DNA of 64,000 bases from Sabellastarte sp. h YS-2021 (taxonomy: Eukaryota; Annelida; Polychaeta; Sabellida; Sabellidae). This document shows, one piece after another, positions 10,883-22,364 of the stretch (positions are counted from its first letter, which is position 1; each line of letters starts with the position of its first letter). The stretch is from the NCBI GenBank assembly GCA_964017235.1, contig OZ024933.1:56464255-56528254 (forward strand). Direction: 5' to 3'. The translations under genes and the position numbers were made by a program. The notes under the pieces are model-generated. The model had not been told where the DNA came from. It did no database searches and was given only the letters and a program-made list of their open reading frames with translations.

Positions 10883-12505
10883 AGGCAGTAGCTTGGCCAT
10901 CATTCAAGCCCGCTGAACATAAGTATTCTAACTTGAAAACATTTCACAAATTTCTTGATGATTTTAAATAGTTGAAAATAATTGGTAAATCAACATATAA
11001 CAGGGCTAGGTAGCTAGAATAACTTAAATTTATGATCAAACAACCTTCTCACACCGTTTTTCCACATGGAAGGGAATTTTAATATTTCGTTTGAGCTACG
11101 ATACCACATCATAGAACATAATATTGGCAACCAAAAGCTTTTAAACAATATGTACTTCCACGCAATTCCTCGTAAAGAAAAAAAATAATAAGAAAGACTG
11201 CAAAATGTTACTTTAAATTTTAGCGTACAGTCTTTTGGGGAATATTGTCAATAACATTCCAATTAAAATGAATTCTATTTTAATTTCTGTTTGTGTTAAA
11301 ATGAAAATATATGGAACAAAATTGAAGGTAATTGCTGAAGTTTCCAGATACATCAGTGGATCAGATATATGTAGTTTAAAAAAAAACGTTAACTATATAC
11401 TTACAAGTTTCAAATGTATTCCTTCATCAACAAATGAATAACACAGACGTGCTTTAAATACATTCCCCCTCACTTCTAATTTTCAAATGGAAATGGGTAG
11501 GACATCAAATACATTGTATATGTACATATACTTGGTACATCCAATAAATTAAGCAAATTGGGTAATTTTCTGAAGTAATTTGCATACCAAGAAGTGATGA
11601 AGTTTTTGCTTCATCTTTTAAACATTTCTGTATGAATTTTAAGTATAACCTCAATTGACATTATGCATGAATTGCAACATATACAAGATAAATGAAATTT
11701 AAGCTATTAAAATTTTGCTTAATATATTACATTACAAAACAGTGTAATTGTTAATGGATAAGAACATATATTAAACAATTGGTAGTAAAGACATGTTATG
11801 ATTTTAAATATACAATAGATGTATGGCAATGTAAGACAAGACTCTTGCAGAGTATTGCAATGAAAAGGAGACTATTGAATACTGTACCATAATCGGTCCT
11901 CTTTGGCTATTTGCAGACACAATGGAAATCCCCTTTTGAATATTCTATTTTTAGCTACACAAGTGTCAAAGGCTTCAATTTTTGCAAAACCATTTAAGCT
12001 GGAGACAAACTTACAACAGTTATTTTTTGTTTCGTACATACAAATTTGATACTAGGTACTTTAGGTGTGTCAGAAAAGTTGAATGGTTTTTCCCCTATTA
12101 ACAAAAAATTCCCAAAGAAAACAAACAAAGACTAACAAAATAAAATAGAAAATTGGTTTACATATAAAATTTCTTATTTTTAGTGAAAAAGTTGTAAAAT
12201 TGTGGAGTCAGTTCCTTGCACAAAAGATAGAACTTGCTAACATCAATATTTTTCTTGAGGGATGGGCCAGAATACTTACAAACAATAAAGATGATGCAAT
12301 GCCTATTAAGACAATAAAAAAGTAAACATATAAAAGTTTTGGAAAAATATCACTGAATTGTTTTCAAAATAAACTAAATGGAATTCCCCTACTTTATTTA
12401 ATTTAATGAAATATCAGAATAATAACATGATGTTATTTTTATTGTTTATCATGTTTACCTAAGAACTACAATAATAACAGCAAATAAATGTTTCAAATCT
12501 AATCA
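10883..12505. other. Non-coding region, nothing recognised
   Basis: AT-rich sequence with only short chance ORFs. No exon signals or repeats I can support. Confidence 0.5.
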
Positions 12506-12633
12506 GGGCCGGGATTCACAAAGATTCTTAAGTAAGAATTCTTACTAAAGTACAATATTTGTGGTTAAATTTTACCACAAATGTTGTACTTAAGTAAGAA
12601 TTCTCACTTAAGAATCTTTGTGAATCCGGGCCC
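12506..12633. mobile_element. Foldback MITE, 128 bp
   Basis: The two halves are near-perfect inverted copies around a short AT loop at about 12565-12575. The ends are GGGCCGGGATTCAC on the left and the complement of GGGCCCGGATTCAC on the right. Nested AAGTAAGAATTCTTACT palindromes lie inside each arm. No clear target duplication was found. Confidence 0.85.
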
Positions 12634-13291
12634 AGATCTTCCTTAAAATAAAGTTGGATATCAATTTCTCCCCTCCTCCCCAACTCCCCATGTGGATGGG
12701 ATCTGTCAAGAAATCACAAAATTATAATCATGTTGTTTTACTGTAATGTAGTATTTAACCAAAACCAAACCCTCACATAAACTGTTGTGAATGGTGACAA
12801 TTTACCAAAGCCTACATTTGACAATAATTTTCATGATATTGGATTATTGGTCACATATTTACATAAATATATAATAAATAATTATATGTAAAATATATCA
12901 TATTTCATAATACCTTAAGTGAGTTTCAGCCAATCAGATTGCAGTATTTGCGGGCAATATGATGTGATATTGCCCATTTTGGGCAAAAAAATATAACTCC
13001 GATGCCCTTTTTGTCTTGAATGTAAACAAACTAGATACTGTTTATTGGGTAGTTGTTATGTCACATAATGACATATTTTTCTTCAGTCTCTTTATAGAAG
13101 AACAGGATATTAAATGACGTATATGGAGTTGGTTTGTGACATCACATTTAAGCCTATTCAAAGAGACATTTCACAAACGTTCTACTCTCTTTTCCTATAC
13201 TTTTACAGTGCCTAATCTCTGCAAAGCCAGACTCTTGCACTTTTTGTATGCAATTACTGCTAAATAAAAAACATGAAAAATAAATACTTTC

Positions 13292-13402
13292 GGTATAATA
13301 AACAGAATAAAACACTTCTCTCGGGCAATATCACTTGCCCTCAGGCTTCATAAATCAAGATATGGCCCAGAAAGAAGTGTTTTATTCTGTAAATATTATA
13401 CC
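13292..13402. repeat. Inverted repeat, MITE-like
   Basis: The arms GGTATAATAAACAGAATAAA and its near complement at 13375-13402 enclose a loop with CTCGGGCAATATCACTTGCC and CCCTCAGGC text. Its loop resembles that of the hairpin at 41270-41418, suggesting one structural class of non-autonomous element. Confidence 0.6.
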
Positions 13403-13689
13403 AGTATATTGTTCATATATTTTAGAACATTAGTATGAAGTTCTTAGTAATACTAAGAACATAGTACTTGCAAGTAAAAGTATAAAGTAAAGACTGTAGT
13501 GTCTTGTTGCACAAATGGGTCATAGACACTAAGGTTTATGAGAGAGACAGTTTTTGACTGAATAAGGGAATCTGTATCTCATGAGAGACTATGACAAAAG
13601 TATAAAACAATAATACATATTTTGTAGATAAGTTTTTGAACAAACTATGAACAATTTCTACACAAAGCTGGGGTTTTACGTCCCCTTCA

Positions 13690-13808
13690 AGGGTCATATT
13701 TGGAAAGGTCCACAGCATTGCCACTTGTGGAAGTCAAACCCACACAGAGGTGACTGCCTGTGATTAGATGCCAAACTTACTAACCACTATGCCATAGCAT
13801 GAGGACCT
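13690..13808 (-). repeat. tRNA-derived SINE head
   Basis: On the minus strand TGGCATAGTGGTTAGTAAG (A-box-like) and GTGGGTTTGACTTCC (B-box-like) are correctly ordered and about 35 nt apart. This is a better-preserved relative of the copy at 5870-6055. Confidence 0.65.
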
Positions 13809-13894
13809 ACGATTTCAATATACTGTGTGAATATTTTTAATCAGGATACATGTTTCAACCATGCCATTTCAATTTTTAAGTGCCTTATGACAAT

Positions 13895-14107
13895 TTGCAA
13901 ATTTAATAAGTAAATTAAATTTTTATAAGTTAATACCCTATCCAATGGACAATAGCTTATCCGGTCGGCGCAGACCGGCCCGCCAAACGTCAGAAAAAGA
14001 CGTCCTGTGTTTCCACCAGCAGGTCGGTCCGGAGCACTTGTGCACTCGCCAGGTGGCGTGTCGTACTTCCTTCTGTCTACACAGCGTGACATCATAGCAT
14101 CTTTTTC
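13895..14107 (-). repeat. Right inverted terminal repeat of the DIRS element
   Basis: From about 13932 inward it is the reverse complement of 20121-20302 with few mismatches. The outer end differs between the two sides, as is usual in DIRS elements. A CCGGTCGG...CCGACCGG-like palindrome lies at 13961-13978. Confidence 0.92.
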
Positions 14108-14169
14108 ATTGTCTAAACTAATTTAAACCCTTAGTAAAGTGCTAGCGGGGTCGGTGGGAGGGTCTTGTG

Positions 14170-14266
14170 TGTCCATTGGATAGGGTATTAACTTATAAAA
14201 ATTTAATTTACTTATTAAATTTGCAATTTTATTGCGTTAATACATCCTATCCAATGGACAATAGCT
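14170..14266 (-). other. Internal complementary region (ICR) of the DIRS element
   Basis: 14170-14226 is the perfect 57-nt reverse complement of the left genomic end (13895-13951), and 14227-14266 is the perfect 40-nt reverse complement of the right end (20271-20310). The two blocks abut exactly. In DIRS elements this region templates joining of the two ends during circle formation. Its position next to the ITR downstream of the recombinase gene is canonical. Confidence 0.95.
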
Positions 14267-14536
14267 GAATAACTACCGCTTGGATGGCGGGCAAGTTACT
14301 AGGGACTTAAGAATTGAACTCAGGATAAAGAACCTACTGGCCCGGTCAGACTTAAAGTCAATGACCTTGTCGGCCATGGTTGAATATCATCATTCGGTTA
14401 TCTAGAGTTTAACCGTCAGAATCAACCTCGTTCCTCCCCCCCCCTTCTTTTGTACAGACCTGCTCTGAGGTAGAGGATGAGAGGGATGAGTTCAGTCCTA
14501 CAGCAGTAAAGACCTCCCGAAGGAAGCACATTCCAT

Positions 14537-14556
14537 TTTTTTTTTTTTTTTTTTTT
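14537..14556. repeat. Poly-T tract (poly-A on the element strand)
   Basis: Run of about 20 T in the 3' non-coding part of the DIRS element, between the recombinase stop and the ICR. Confidence 0.8.
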
Positions 14557-14602
14557 GTAATTCTTAACTGTATATACACTATTCACAATTTTTACATCTC
14601 CT

Positions 14603-16210
14603 CTAGGCCTTGGATTGTTGGTGGATCTGCTGAGCAGCCACTACAGGGCCTAAATGGTAGAGCTCTGAATCCGCCCATGCCACATCCTTCAAATAGAATT
14701 GCGTGAAGGTATTATGTGATTTCCAGTGGCATGCGGACAATATTTGCTCTAAGGACACTCCAGCCTGGAAGGCCTTAGAAGCTGCAAAGGCTCTAACATC
14801 ATGAGCCTTGACTTGGTGTAGGGTGTGAGCCTGCTGATCAGAGAGCTCATAGCATAGGATCACAGTCTGCTTGATCCATGAGGAGATGGTGGCAGGGGAG
14901 ATGTCTCTATCAAAACCTTTCTTGAAGGAGACAAAGACTAACTCTTTGTTTTGCCTGAGGTCAGAGGTCCTGTCCAAGTAGTAGCGTAAAGCTCTCACTG
15001 GACAAAGGGATCTGTCAGACTTGAGGGATCTATCCAGGGTAGGGGCCAGAGCCGGAATGACCACTGGGGCTATGCTCTCTGGGCCCTCCTTGGCCAGCTG
15101 GTTCTTGGAAAGAAAGCTGGGAGATGGAAAAAGAGATACCTTAGACCAATCGGATTGGTGCCTGATATTCCTATGCTGCCATGCGTGGATCTCACTTCTT
15201 CTTTTCCCCGACCCTAAGGCTAAAAGGAAGACTGATTTGAAAGTAAGATGTTTCAAAGATGCTTCCTTAAGGGGCTCAAAGGGGGCCTTTGTTAGTTGGT
15301 GTAGTACTAGAGAGAGGTTCCACGAAGGTACTCCCCTCCTTCCTTTGGGTCTATCTCTGTGGAAACTGTCCAAGAGACGAGTGAGATTATCCTCTTTGCT
15401 GACATTGATTATAGTATTGCCCAGCTTATCAGCAATGGCAGACCTGTATCCATCAATGGTACTTGGTTGTAACTTCCTGTCCTCAAAGAGGTATAACAGG
15501 AAGTCAGCAATGGACTTCACAGTAGGTGTTCTGAAGTCCACCTGATTAGAGTCGCACCATTTTGTAAAAATGGCCCATTTTGCTTCATAGACTGATCTGG
15601 TTGAGCTCCTTTGAGGTGCCTCAATCCTTGCTGCCACTGCCTCAGAGAAGCCCTGTTCTTTAATCTTTGTGGCTCTAGGAGCCAAGCATGGAGATTCAGG
15701 TTGGTCAGATTTCTGTGAGAGATCTGATTGAAGGGCTGCGTCAGCAGGTTGGGTAGATTGGGAAGGCTGAGGGGAATCTGGCTTGACATGGCCACCAGGT
15801 CCCAAAACCATGGCATGTTGGGCCAACCCGGAGCAATGAGAATGATTCTCTTGCAAGGGGAGTCCTGTAGTTTCTCCACCACTTTGCCCAAGATGGCTGT
15901 CGGTGGAAAGGCGTATGCATCCAGATCCTCCCATGGCAGAGTGAGTGCATCCACCGCTACTGCTAGGGGGTCCGGAACTGGAGACACAAACTGAGGTAAC
16001 TTGTGATTGAAACTCGTGGCAAACAGGTCTATCTGAGGCCGGTGCCATCTGTTGCATAGTTTGTGAAAGGTTTCCGGAAGGAGGGACCATTCTGTCTGTA
16101 TGGTTTGACCAAGCCTGGATAATTTGTCGGCTATCACATTGAGGTGGCCGGGGATGTGCCGGGCCCTCAATGTTACTTGCTTCTGGGTACACCAGGTCAA
16201 AATTCTCCAA
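14603..16210 (-). CDS. DIRS tyrosine recombinase
   Basis: The recombinase inserts the circular double-stranded DNA copy by site-specific recombination, replacing the integrase of LTR elements. The ORF has 535 codons. The lambda-integrase-type fold spans roughly residues 206-515, with a core-binding part near SVYEAKW and catalytic residues R337 or R338 in SGKRRSEI, H470-x-x-R473 in HDVRAF, H495 before W496, and nucleophile Y506 in FYLKD. The N-terminal ~180 codons overlap the RNase H/tether region of the upstream ORF and look like frame shadow, so the true start may be internal. All catalytic residues are present and the ORF is intact. Confidence 0.93.
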   Translation of the reverse strand: MENFDLVYPEASNIEGPAHPRPPQCDSRQIIQAWSNHTDRMVPPSGNLSQTMQQMAPASDRPVCHEFQSQVTSVCVSSSGPPSSSGGCTHSAMGGSGCIRLSTDSHLGQSGGETTGLPLQENHSHCSGLAQHAMVLGPGGHVKPDSPQPSQSTQPADAALQSDLSQKSDQPESPCLAPRATKIKEQGFSEAVAARIEAPQRSSTRSVYEAKWAIFTKWCDSNQVDFRTPTVKSIADFLLYLFEDRKLQPSTIDGYRSAIADKLGNTIINVSKEDNLTRLLDSFHRDRPKGRRGVPSWNLSLVLHQLTKAPFEPLKEASLKHLTFKSVFLLALGSGKRRSEIHAWQHRNIRHQSDWSKVSLFPSPSFLSKNQLAKEGPESIAPVVIPALAPTLDRSLKSDRSLCPVRALRYYLDRTSDLRQNKELVFVSFKKGFDRDISPATISSWIKQTVILCYELSDQQAHTLHQVKAHDVRAFAASKAFQAGVSLEQILSACHWKSHNTFTQFYLKDVAWADSELYHLGPVVAAQQIHQQSKA

Positions 16211-17869
16211 AGTAGAGCACAGAGGGGCCCTGACCTCATGCCTCCTTCCTCACGCAACCACTGTAGTGTTGTCGGTGGCTATCAGAACCATATGACCGGA
16301 ACAGTGACTTTGAAACTCTTTTAAAGCGAGGAAAACTGCCTTGAGTTCCAAATAATTTATGTGCAGCTTGCTTTCCGGAACCGACCAAGACCCTCTTGCA
16401 GTGAGATCGTTTAAGTGAGCACCCCATCCTTCTTTTGATGCGTCTGTAAAGATTTGCAGAGCGTGTTTTATAGGGTGTAAAGGCTGACCTTGTAGCACAT
16501 TGCTTTCTTCTAGCCACCATGTTAAATGTGGATGGAGTGACTTGGGTAAGGGTATGAACTTTTCTAGGGATTCCGGTACCCTCCAATTGTTTTTGAGGTG
16601 CCACTGTATGGGCCTCATGTGCAACCGGCCGAGGTGAACTTGTTTCTCTGTGGCTGTCAGTAGACCTATCAAGGACATGAACTGCCGGACCGGACAGGCC
16701 GGAAGTGCCAACAGCTCTTGTATCTTGTCCTGAAGACTTTTCCACCGGTCCTGTGTCGGTCTGACCCGACCAGACCTGAGGTCGAACTGGTAGCCGACGA
16801 AGTCGAAGATTTGTTTTGGTTCCAGCTCCGACTTCTCCAAGTTCACCAACCATCCCAGGTCCTGGCACAGCTTGACTAGGATTTGTGTGTCTTTGCAGCA
16901 AGCTTGGTGGGAAGTAGCCCTCACCAACCAGTCGTCTAGGTACTGGTGGATCCTTATACCCCTGCATATAGCCATCAGTTTCACCTCCTTTGCTATTACA
17001 GTGAACTCCATGGGTGCTGTGGACAGGCCAAAGGGCAGAGCCTTGAATTGGTAAGTCCGACCCTGAATATGGAACCTGAGATATTTCCTGGACTGTTCCT
17101 GTATTGGTATATGGAAGTAGGCATCCTTGAAGTCTACTGAGGTAACCCATTCCCCTTGTTGGAGGGATGTCCTGATGGTTTCCGGTGTCTCCATCTTGAA
17201 TTTTTCCGTTTTGAGGAAGAGGTTTAGTTTGCTTAGATCTAAAATTGGCCTCCATTTGTTGTTGGGTTTCGGGACCAGAAAAAGTCGGTTGAAGAAACCC
17301 AGAGATGTTTGATTGTGGACTATTTCCACTGCGTTCTTGTCTATAAGCTGATGTAATGCCTCTAACAGGTAGCTGTTCCTGAGAGGATTGACATAACAGC
17401 TTATGACGGCTGGGGACCTTGTAAGATATGGCCGGGTCCGGAAGGGGAGAGTATAACCCTCTCTCAAGATTTGAACTACCTTTGGACCGGCATCTAGGTA
17501 AGACCAAGTTTTCCAAAAGCTTTGAAGTCTTGCCCCTACAGGTAGATTTGACACAACATTTTGGGCACATGTTACAGGTGGGGCACAAGGCAACTGAGTG
17601 ACACACAAAACACCTTTCACAAATTTTAATTTTTGACTTTTGTACTGACAATCTGCTCTCCCGGGACTTACTTCTTTCTTTTGGGAAGGCCCGGGAGCAG
17701 AAGTGACATGATTTGCAACAGGCAAGTTTACAACTAAATTGTTTAAAGTCTGTTCTTGGTTTGTGTCCGGGGTCAGCAGTCGCGCCTGTAACTGATTTAC
17801 AAAATAACTGTCATTTGTATGACTGCTGACCCTTGGCAGGTCGGGTTGAGAAATTAGCATTCTTCCCAC
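15517..17869 (-). pseudogene. DIRS reverse transcriptase-RNase H, frameshifted
   Basis: The first frame (17869-16250, 539 codons) has an N-terminal linker, then RT with catalytic D246 in VDFKDAY and Y310-L-D-D313, then RNase H with D476 (TDAS), E508 (YLEL) and D533 (ATDN). It stops at TGA near 16250. The protein continues in another frame from about 16257 (HIPG...ADKLSR, the last RNase H block), followed by a DIRS-typical tether with DLFAT and LPW motifs, to 15517. The break lies inside RNase H and looks like a one- or two-base loss. Its start overlaps the end of gag by 59 nt, so translation by frameshift or reinitiation is likely in intact relatives. Confidence 0.88.
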
Positions 17870-19995
17870 GGCCTCTCCTGAACTGACGTCGGCCTATGTT
17901 CTTCCAAGCTGGTCTTTCTTGTTTACTGTCTGACCGACCTTCAAACTTCTTGTCAGCCCGCTCATAGGGGTGGAAGCGATTTTTGCCCCTGGCATAGGCC
18001 GCAGAGGACTGATTCTTACTGTCATAATGAGATATTTCTTCCTCTGCCCGTTTTATAATAGCATCCGGGAAAAGTGTTCCAAGCTGAAGAGGAGCTGATC
18101 TAAGTGCAGCCAGAGTGTCTGACTTAATCCCATTCTTGATGTGGCTGAGGTAGGAGTCACGTCGGGCAAGGGTTACATTCCCCATGGTAATGAAAACGAA
18201 GTCTGTTAAATGTTCCATGGCTTTAGCAGCCGCTTGAGTGATACTATTGTTGAAGTTTATGAGGAACTGTAACTCATCAGAGGCTTCTGACACTTTCTTT
18301 GATGCTTTACCCTTTGCCTCCCCACGGATGGTCTTTAACTGTGTCTGCATTTCCTGTTGAACCTTAAAAAGGCAGCGATTAAAACTCGCGGACTGGTTGC
18401 AGATTACAGACGCTTCTCTTGCGCTCTTCTCCCATTTCCGGAGTGTATCTTGTGAAATGCGTCGTGAGGCTGGGGGGGGTAGAGGTCATACCCGCCTTCC
18501 TTGATATTCTCCCAAAACTACTATTAAGCTTCGTTGATCCTGTGTGCCAACTAGTTACTGGAGAAGTCTCCTTTTCTTGTCCAGGGTAGAGCCCATACCA
18601 CTTATTCTGAGACCTAGCCGGCTTAAGGAAACTATCCATAGGTAAATGTCCGGCCTCAGCAGTCCTGGAAGGATATCCTTCTATCAAAGTCATGTTAAGC
18701 CTGTTTAACTTCCTACACAGCCACTCTTCGGTGGGCATGTGTACGGACACCTTGTTCGGAACCGGCACCTTGGGTCCTGCAAATGGGTTATCGTCGGATG
18801 GATTAGAACTTTCCATGTCCGGCACGTGAGACCAGCCCATGAATGAGCGTATGCCACTCATGGTTTCTCTGTAAGTCTGTTCTTCGGATGTAGGTAACCC
18901 TTCAGCAAATTCTTGATCATCCGAAAGTTCAGCTTCATCTACAAACAAGGAAATTGGGGGCTGATCCGACACCTCACTGTCCGGGTGAGATTCAACACTT
19001 GAAACACTGTCTCTCCGGCCACTTGGTAAGAAGGGTGATTCCGGACCAGTGATAGCAGAGGAAACTGGTCGGTGAGATGAAGGTCGGTCGGTGGTTGTTT
19101 TGCTGGTAGAAAGATGTCCGGTGACAGGAAGATCAGAGTCTGAAGATTGTCTGTCAGGCATAGGCTTGCCGGTCGACTGAGGTTGTAAACCAGCGTCTGG
19201 ACCAGTGCGCCTGGATGAAGTTGATCTGGGCCGGTGATGCTCCGGCTTAAGCTTACCGGCCGACTGATGCTGTGAAGCATATACGTCTGGACCAGTGCGC
19301 TCTGAAGACACCTGTTCCTGAGAAACTTGTGAAGTTTGAAGCTTACCGGCCGACCGCTGCAAAGCAGCATCAGTGTCTGGGCCAGTGCGCTTAACAGGTG
19401 AGTTAGATCCTTGTTGATCAGTAGGCTGGAAAAAAGGTTCCGTGTCTTTAGCAATCCCTGAGGGTGGAGAGTGTGTAGGGGTCACACGAACTTCAGAAGA
19501 GAAGGTAGGTTGGAGAGACTTGGAAAGCAAAAGGGCTTCAAGCCTATTGAAGCGCTCCGACCACTTTTCATCTAATTGATTAATCTTAGAATCAGTAGAA
19601 GCAAACTCAACAGATTTCTTGCCTTTAGCTGGAGCTTTGTCCTTCTTAATTTTCTTCTCAGGGGGGGCAGACGAAGACTGTGCACTATTAGATTCCTCAA
19701 CAACCCCAATAACTGACACTGTGTCAGGATCCACCAAGGCAACGTCCTCAGGAGGGTTAGTATCCAAGCGTTTAGCCTCACGCTTTTCTTTTTTGATCTT
19801 GTAAGATGGCGTAGCAAGCTGGACACGTTGCTCTGGGGTTAGGGAGTTACAAATGGTACAATCCGTAGTGTCTTTCTTAGATACACAAGGTTCCTCCCCT
19901 TTTCCTTTGTCGCGGCAACATGCACAGTACATGTGTCCATCAAAAATGGCCATGGCGTGACCACAACTGCCCCTCTTTTGACCCGGGGATGACAT
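17811..19995 (-). pseudogene. DIRS gag-like protein, split by a homopolymer frameshift
   Basis: The first ORF (19995-18379, 538 codons) starts with a Cys/His cluster (C11, H13, H21, C24, C26, C27, C37, C46, C49), then a lysine-rich and a Ser/Pro-rich region with RTGPD repeats near residues 199-310. The second ORF (stop at 17811) gives the rest: a helical block and an Arg/Lys-rich tail (RRGRG) suited to nucleic acid binding. The frame passes from one to the other at a run of eight C on the element strand (G at 18472-18479). It could be a real mutation, an assembly error or slippage. About 728 residues in total. Recognised as DIRS gag by position and N-terminal motif. Confidence 0.8.
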
Positions 19996-20120
19996 ATTGT
20001 TCTACACACTCTTAGAAACACAATAATAATAAAATCACACGAAAAACTTGAAGAATTCCACTCTATTTCACAAAAAACTGGCTGAGATAAAATTTCCGTC
20101 CACACAAGTGCGCGCCAAAC

Positions 20121-20310
20121 GAAAAAGATGCTATGACGTCACGCTGTCTAGACAGAAGGAAGTACGACACGCCACCTGGCGAGTGCACAAGTGCTCCGGA
20201 CCGACCTGCTGGTGGAAACACAGGACGTCTTTTTCTGACGTTTGGCGGGCCGGTCTGCGCCGACCGGATAAGCTATTGTCCATTGGATAGGATGTATTAA
20301 CGCAATAAAA
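20121..20310 (-). repeat. Left inverted terminal repeat of the DIRS element
   Basis: Reverse complement of 13932-14107 with a few substitutions. It carries the element's likely promoter, immediately 5' of gag on the minus strand, though no motif is decisive. Confidence 0.92.
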
Positions 20311-21180
20311 ATTCTGATCTCACAATGGATTATGATGTCACAAGTTCACAACCATAAGATTCCTAAAACTGGGTCATTATAACAGTGAGGTAGATATTAC
20401 CAGTAAAACTGAAAAAAGTCCAAAAATTTAAGAATTGCTCGACCAAAAAGCCACACTGTTTGGGTTTTCAACAGGATAAATATTCTCATTAAATTAATTC
20501 AACCGTACCAGCCCAGTTACAACATATCTGCATGTATCATGTTTAATGACTTTGTGTTATGTTTGGCACATGTTTATAGTGAAAACCTGAGGCAGCATTG
20601 GGTTGACATAAAGATGAAATATGACAGCATTTTACTGAGTAAGCTTTACACAAATATAAGCAATAAGGTTTTTGAGATTATTTTGAAATGTGGTTGTGTG
20701 TGGTTTAAAGTACATTTATATCAGTAGATCCCCCAATAATATGCCTCCTCATGAAATAATAGTACAAAGCGTTTGTGCATAAACTTATCTTGTCATGCAA
20801 GATACAACATAAACAGCCTTGCTTGAGGCTCAAGTTTCTTTGTAATAAGGGAAAATTTTAAGTTACGACAATTAAGTTTCAGTTTACATAATGTACTCAT
20901 ACATGTACTGGCTTTTACAATTTAGCAGATAGCTTATAGATGGACTCTGTCTGATCCAAATATCTGTGTATATGTTTGAAAAAGATATTGTAAATATTTG
21001 GGCCTTATGCAAGGCTACAACATAAACATCCTGTGTAGATTTCAACAGTGGTGTAAGTTGATGTGTATTGAGAGAACACAGAATTCTCTCAGATGTGTAA
21101 ACATAGCCTATCCTATTCAACATTAAAAAAGAAGACTAGAAAATATTATTCATTTCATTTTCTATTCTGTTATGTGTGCT
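20311..21180. other. Non-coding region
   Basis: No gene found. A degenerate direct repeat (ACAACATAAACA...CCTTG context) occurs at about 20790-20825 and 21005-21035. A broken family A element starts downstream. Confidence 0.45.
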
Positions 21181-22360
21181 AGATCAGTATGAAATTTATA
21201 ATATTTTGTCAGTCTTGTTCAATTTGGCATAGCACCTCATTTTCACCTTTACTAAGTTTAGTATTTTGTAAAGATTACATATTAAAACAAGATAATTCAG
21301 TAAACATAAAAATTATGAAGCTTTAAGACTTCTCCCATTTTGATATTCATTTGTATGGTTGAATTATGGTTTGAATGTTTTGAATATTACCCATACATAC
21401 AGATGTGGCAATACATACTTTTATGTGGAGTTGGGCAAAACCTGTGGCTCACTTGATGCAATACCATCTGTTACAGTGGGAAATTGCAAAAGTAAAATGA
21501 TTAATGAATTCTAATATTACTTTAACAGTGCTTAATCTACATCAAAAGTTACCCAAAGGTAACAACCAAGATTCAAGTAAAAGGATATAAGAGAGATAAA
21601 ATAGAATCAGATATCCCGTACAGAGATAAAATAGTATCAAATATGCAAAATCAAAGGTCAAATCCAGGTCACACCATGACTTTGCACACCCATAACTGCC
21701 GCCCAGTGTCCCTACCAAATGTCAACTTCCTACACCTTACGGTTTCCGAAATATAGCCCAGATAAGGCATTATGACAAGATTTTCAAACTCAAGGTCACT
21801 ATGGCAAAGGTCAAAGGTCAAATTAAGGTCATACCATGACGTTGCATACCTGCACACCCTAACCAATGTTCCTACCAAGCATCAACTTCCTACACCTTAA
21901 GGTTTCAGAGATATAGCCCAAACAAGATTTTATAGGTCAAGGTCACTACGGAAATGTCAAAGGTCAAGTCAAGGTCACACCCTAACATTGCACACCTACA
22001 CCCCCTGATCAATGTCCCTACCAAGTATCAACTTTCTACACCTTACATTTTCCGAAATATAGCCCGGACAAGACTGTCAAACTCAAGTTTACTACGGCAA
22101 GGTCAAGGGTCAAATCAAGGTCACACCATGAGGCTGCACACCTACACCCCCTACCCAATGTCCTTACCATGCATCAACTTCCTACACCTTACAGTTTCCG
22201 AGATATAGCCTGGAGAAGATTTTATAGGTCAGGGTCACTAGAGCAAGGGCAAAGGTTTCCGAGATACAGGCCGGACAAACCTCTTCCCGCCCGTCCACCC
22301 GCCCATCCAGACACCATGGGTGAAAACAAAACCCCGACAGCCCTTAAGGGCTGTGGGGTA
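21180..22360 (+). mobile_element. Pearl-like family A element, copy 1 (5' end lost or diverged)
   Basis: Contains the same ~350-bp left segment as copy 2 (21340-21545 matches 49490-49690), then about four diverged 146-bp monomers, then the 3' terminal block with GCCCGTCCACCCGCCCATCC and a hairpin at 22331-22359. The hairpin is a perfect 18-bp palindrome, ACAGCCCTTAAGGGCTGT (22337-22354), flanked by pairing ACCCC/GGGGT. The left terminal motif seen in copy 2 is not recognisable here. Confidence 0.75.
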
Positions 22361-22364
22361 ACAA

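Larger units (their letters stand above)
13895..20310 (-). mobile_element. DIRS-type tyrosine-recombinase retrotransposon
   Basis: The element has inverted terminal repeats, an internal complementary region, and gag, RT-RNase H and tyrosine recombinase genes in that order on the minus strand, which is the DIRS layout. No LTRs, integrase or protease is present. The ends are fixed by the internal complementary region, which matches both extremes perfectly. Length is about 6.4 kb. Two small frameshifts (gag and RNase H) probably make this copy non-autonomous, but its perfect ICR match indicates recent arrival. Confidence 0.95.

Noticed and set aside
15021..15545. 174-codon plus-strand ORF
   Set aside because: It is antisense to the DIRS tyrosine recombinase, whose catalytic motifs are clear on the other strand.
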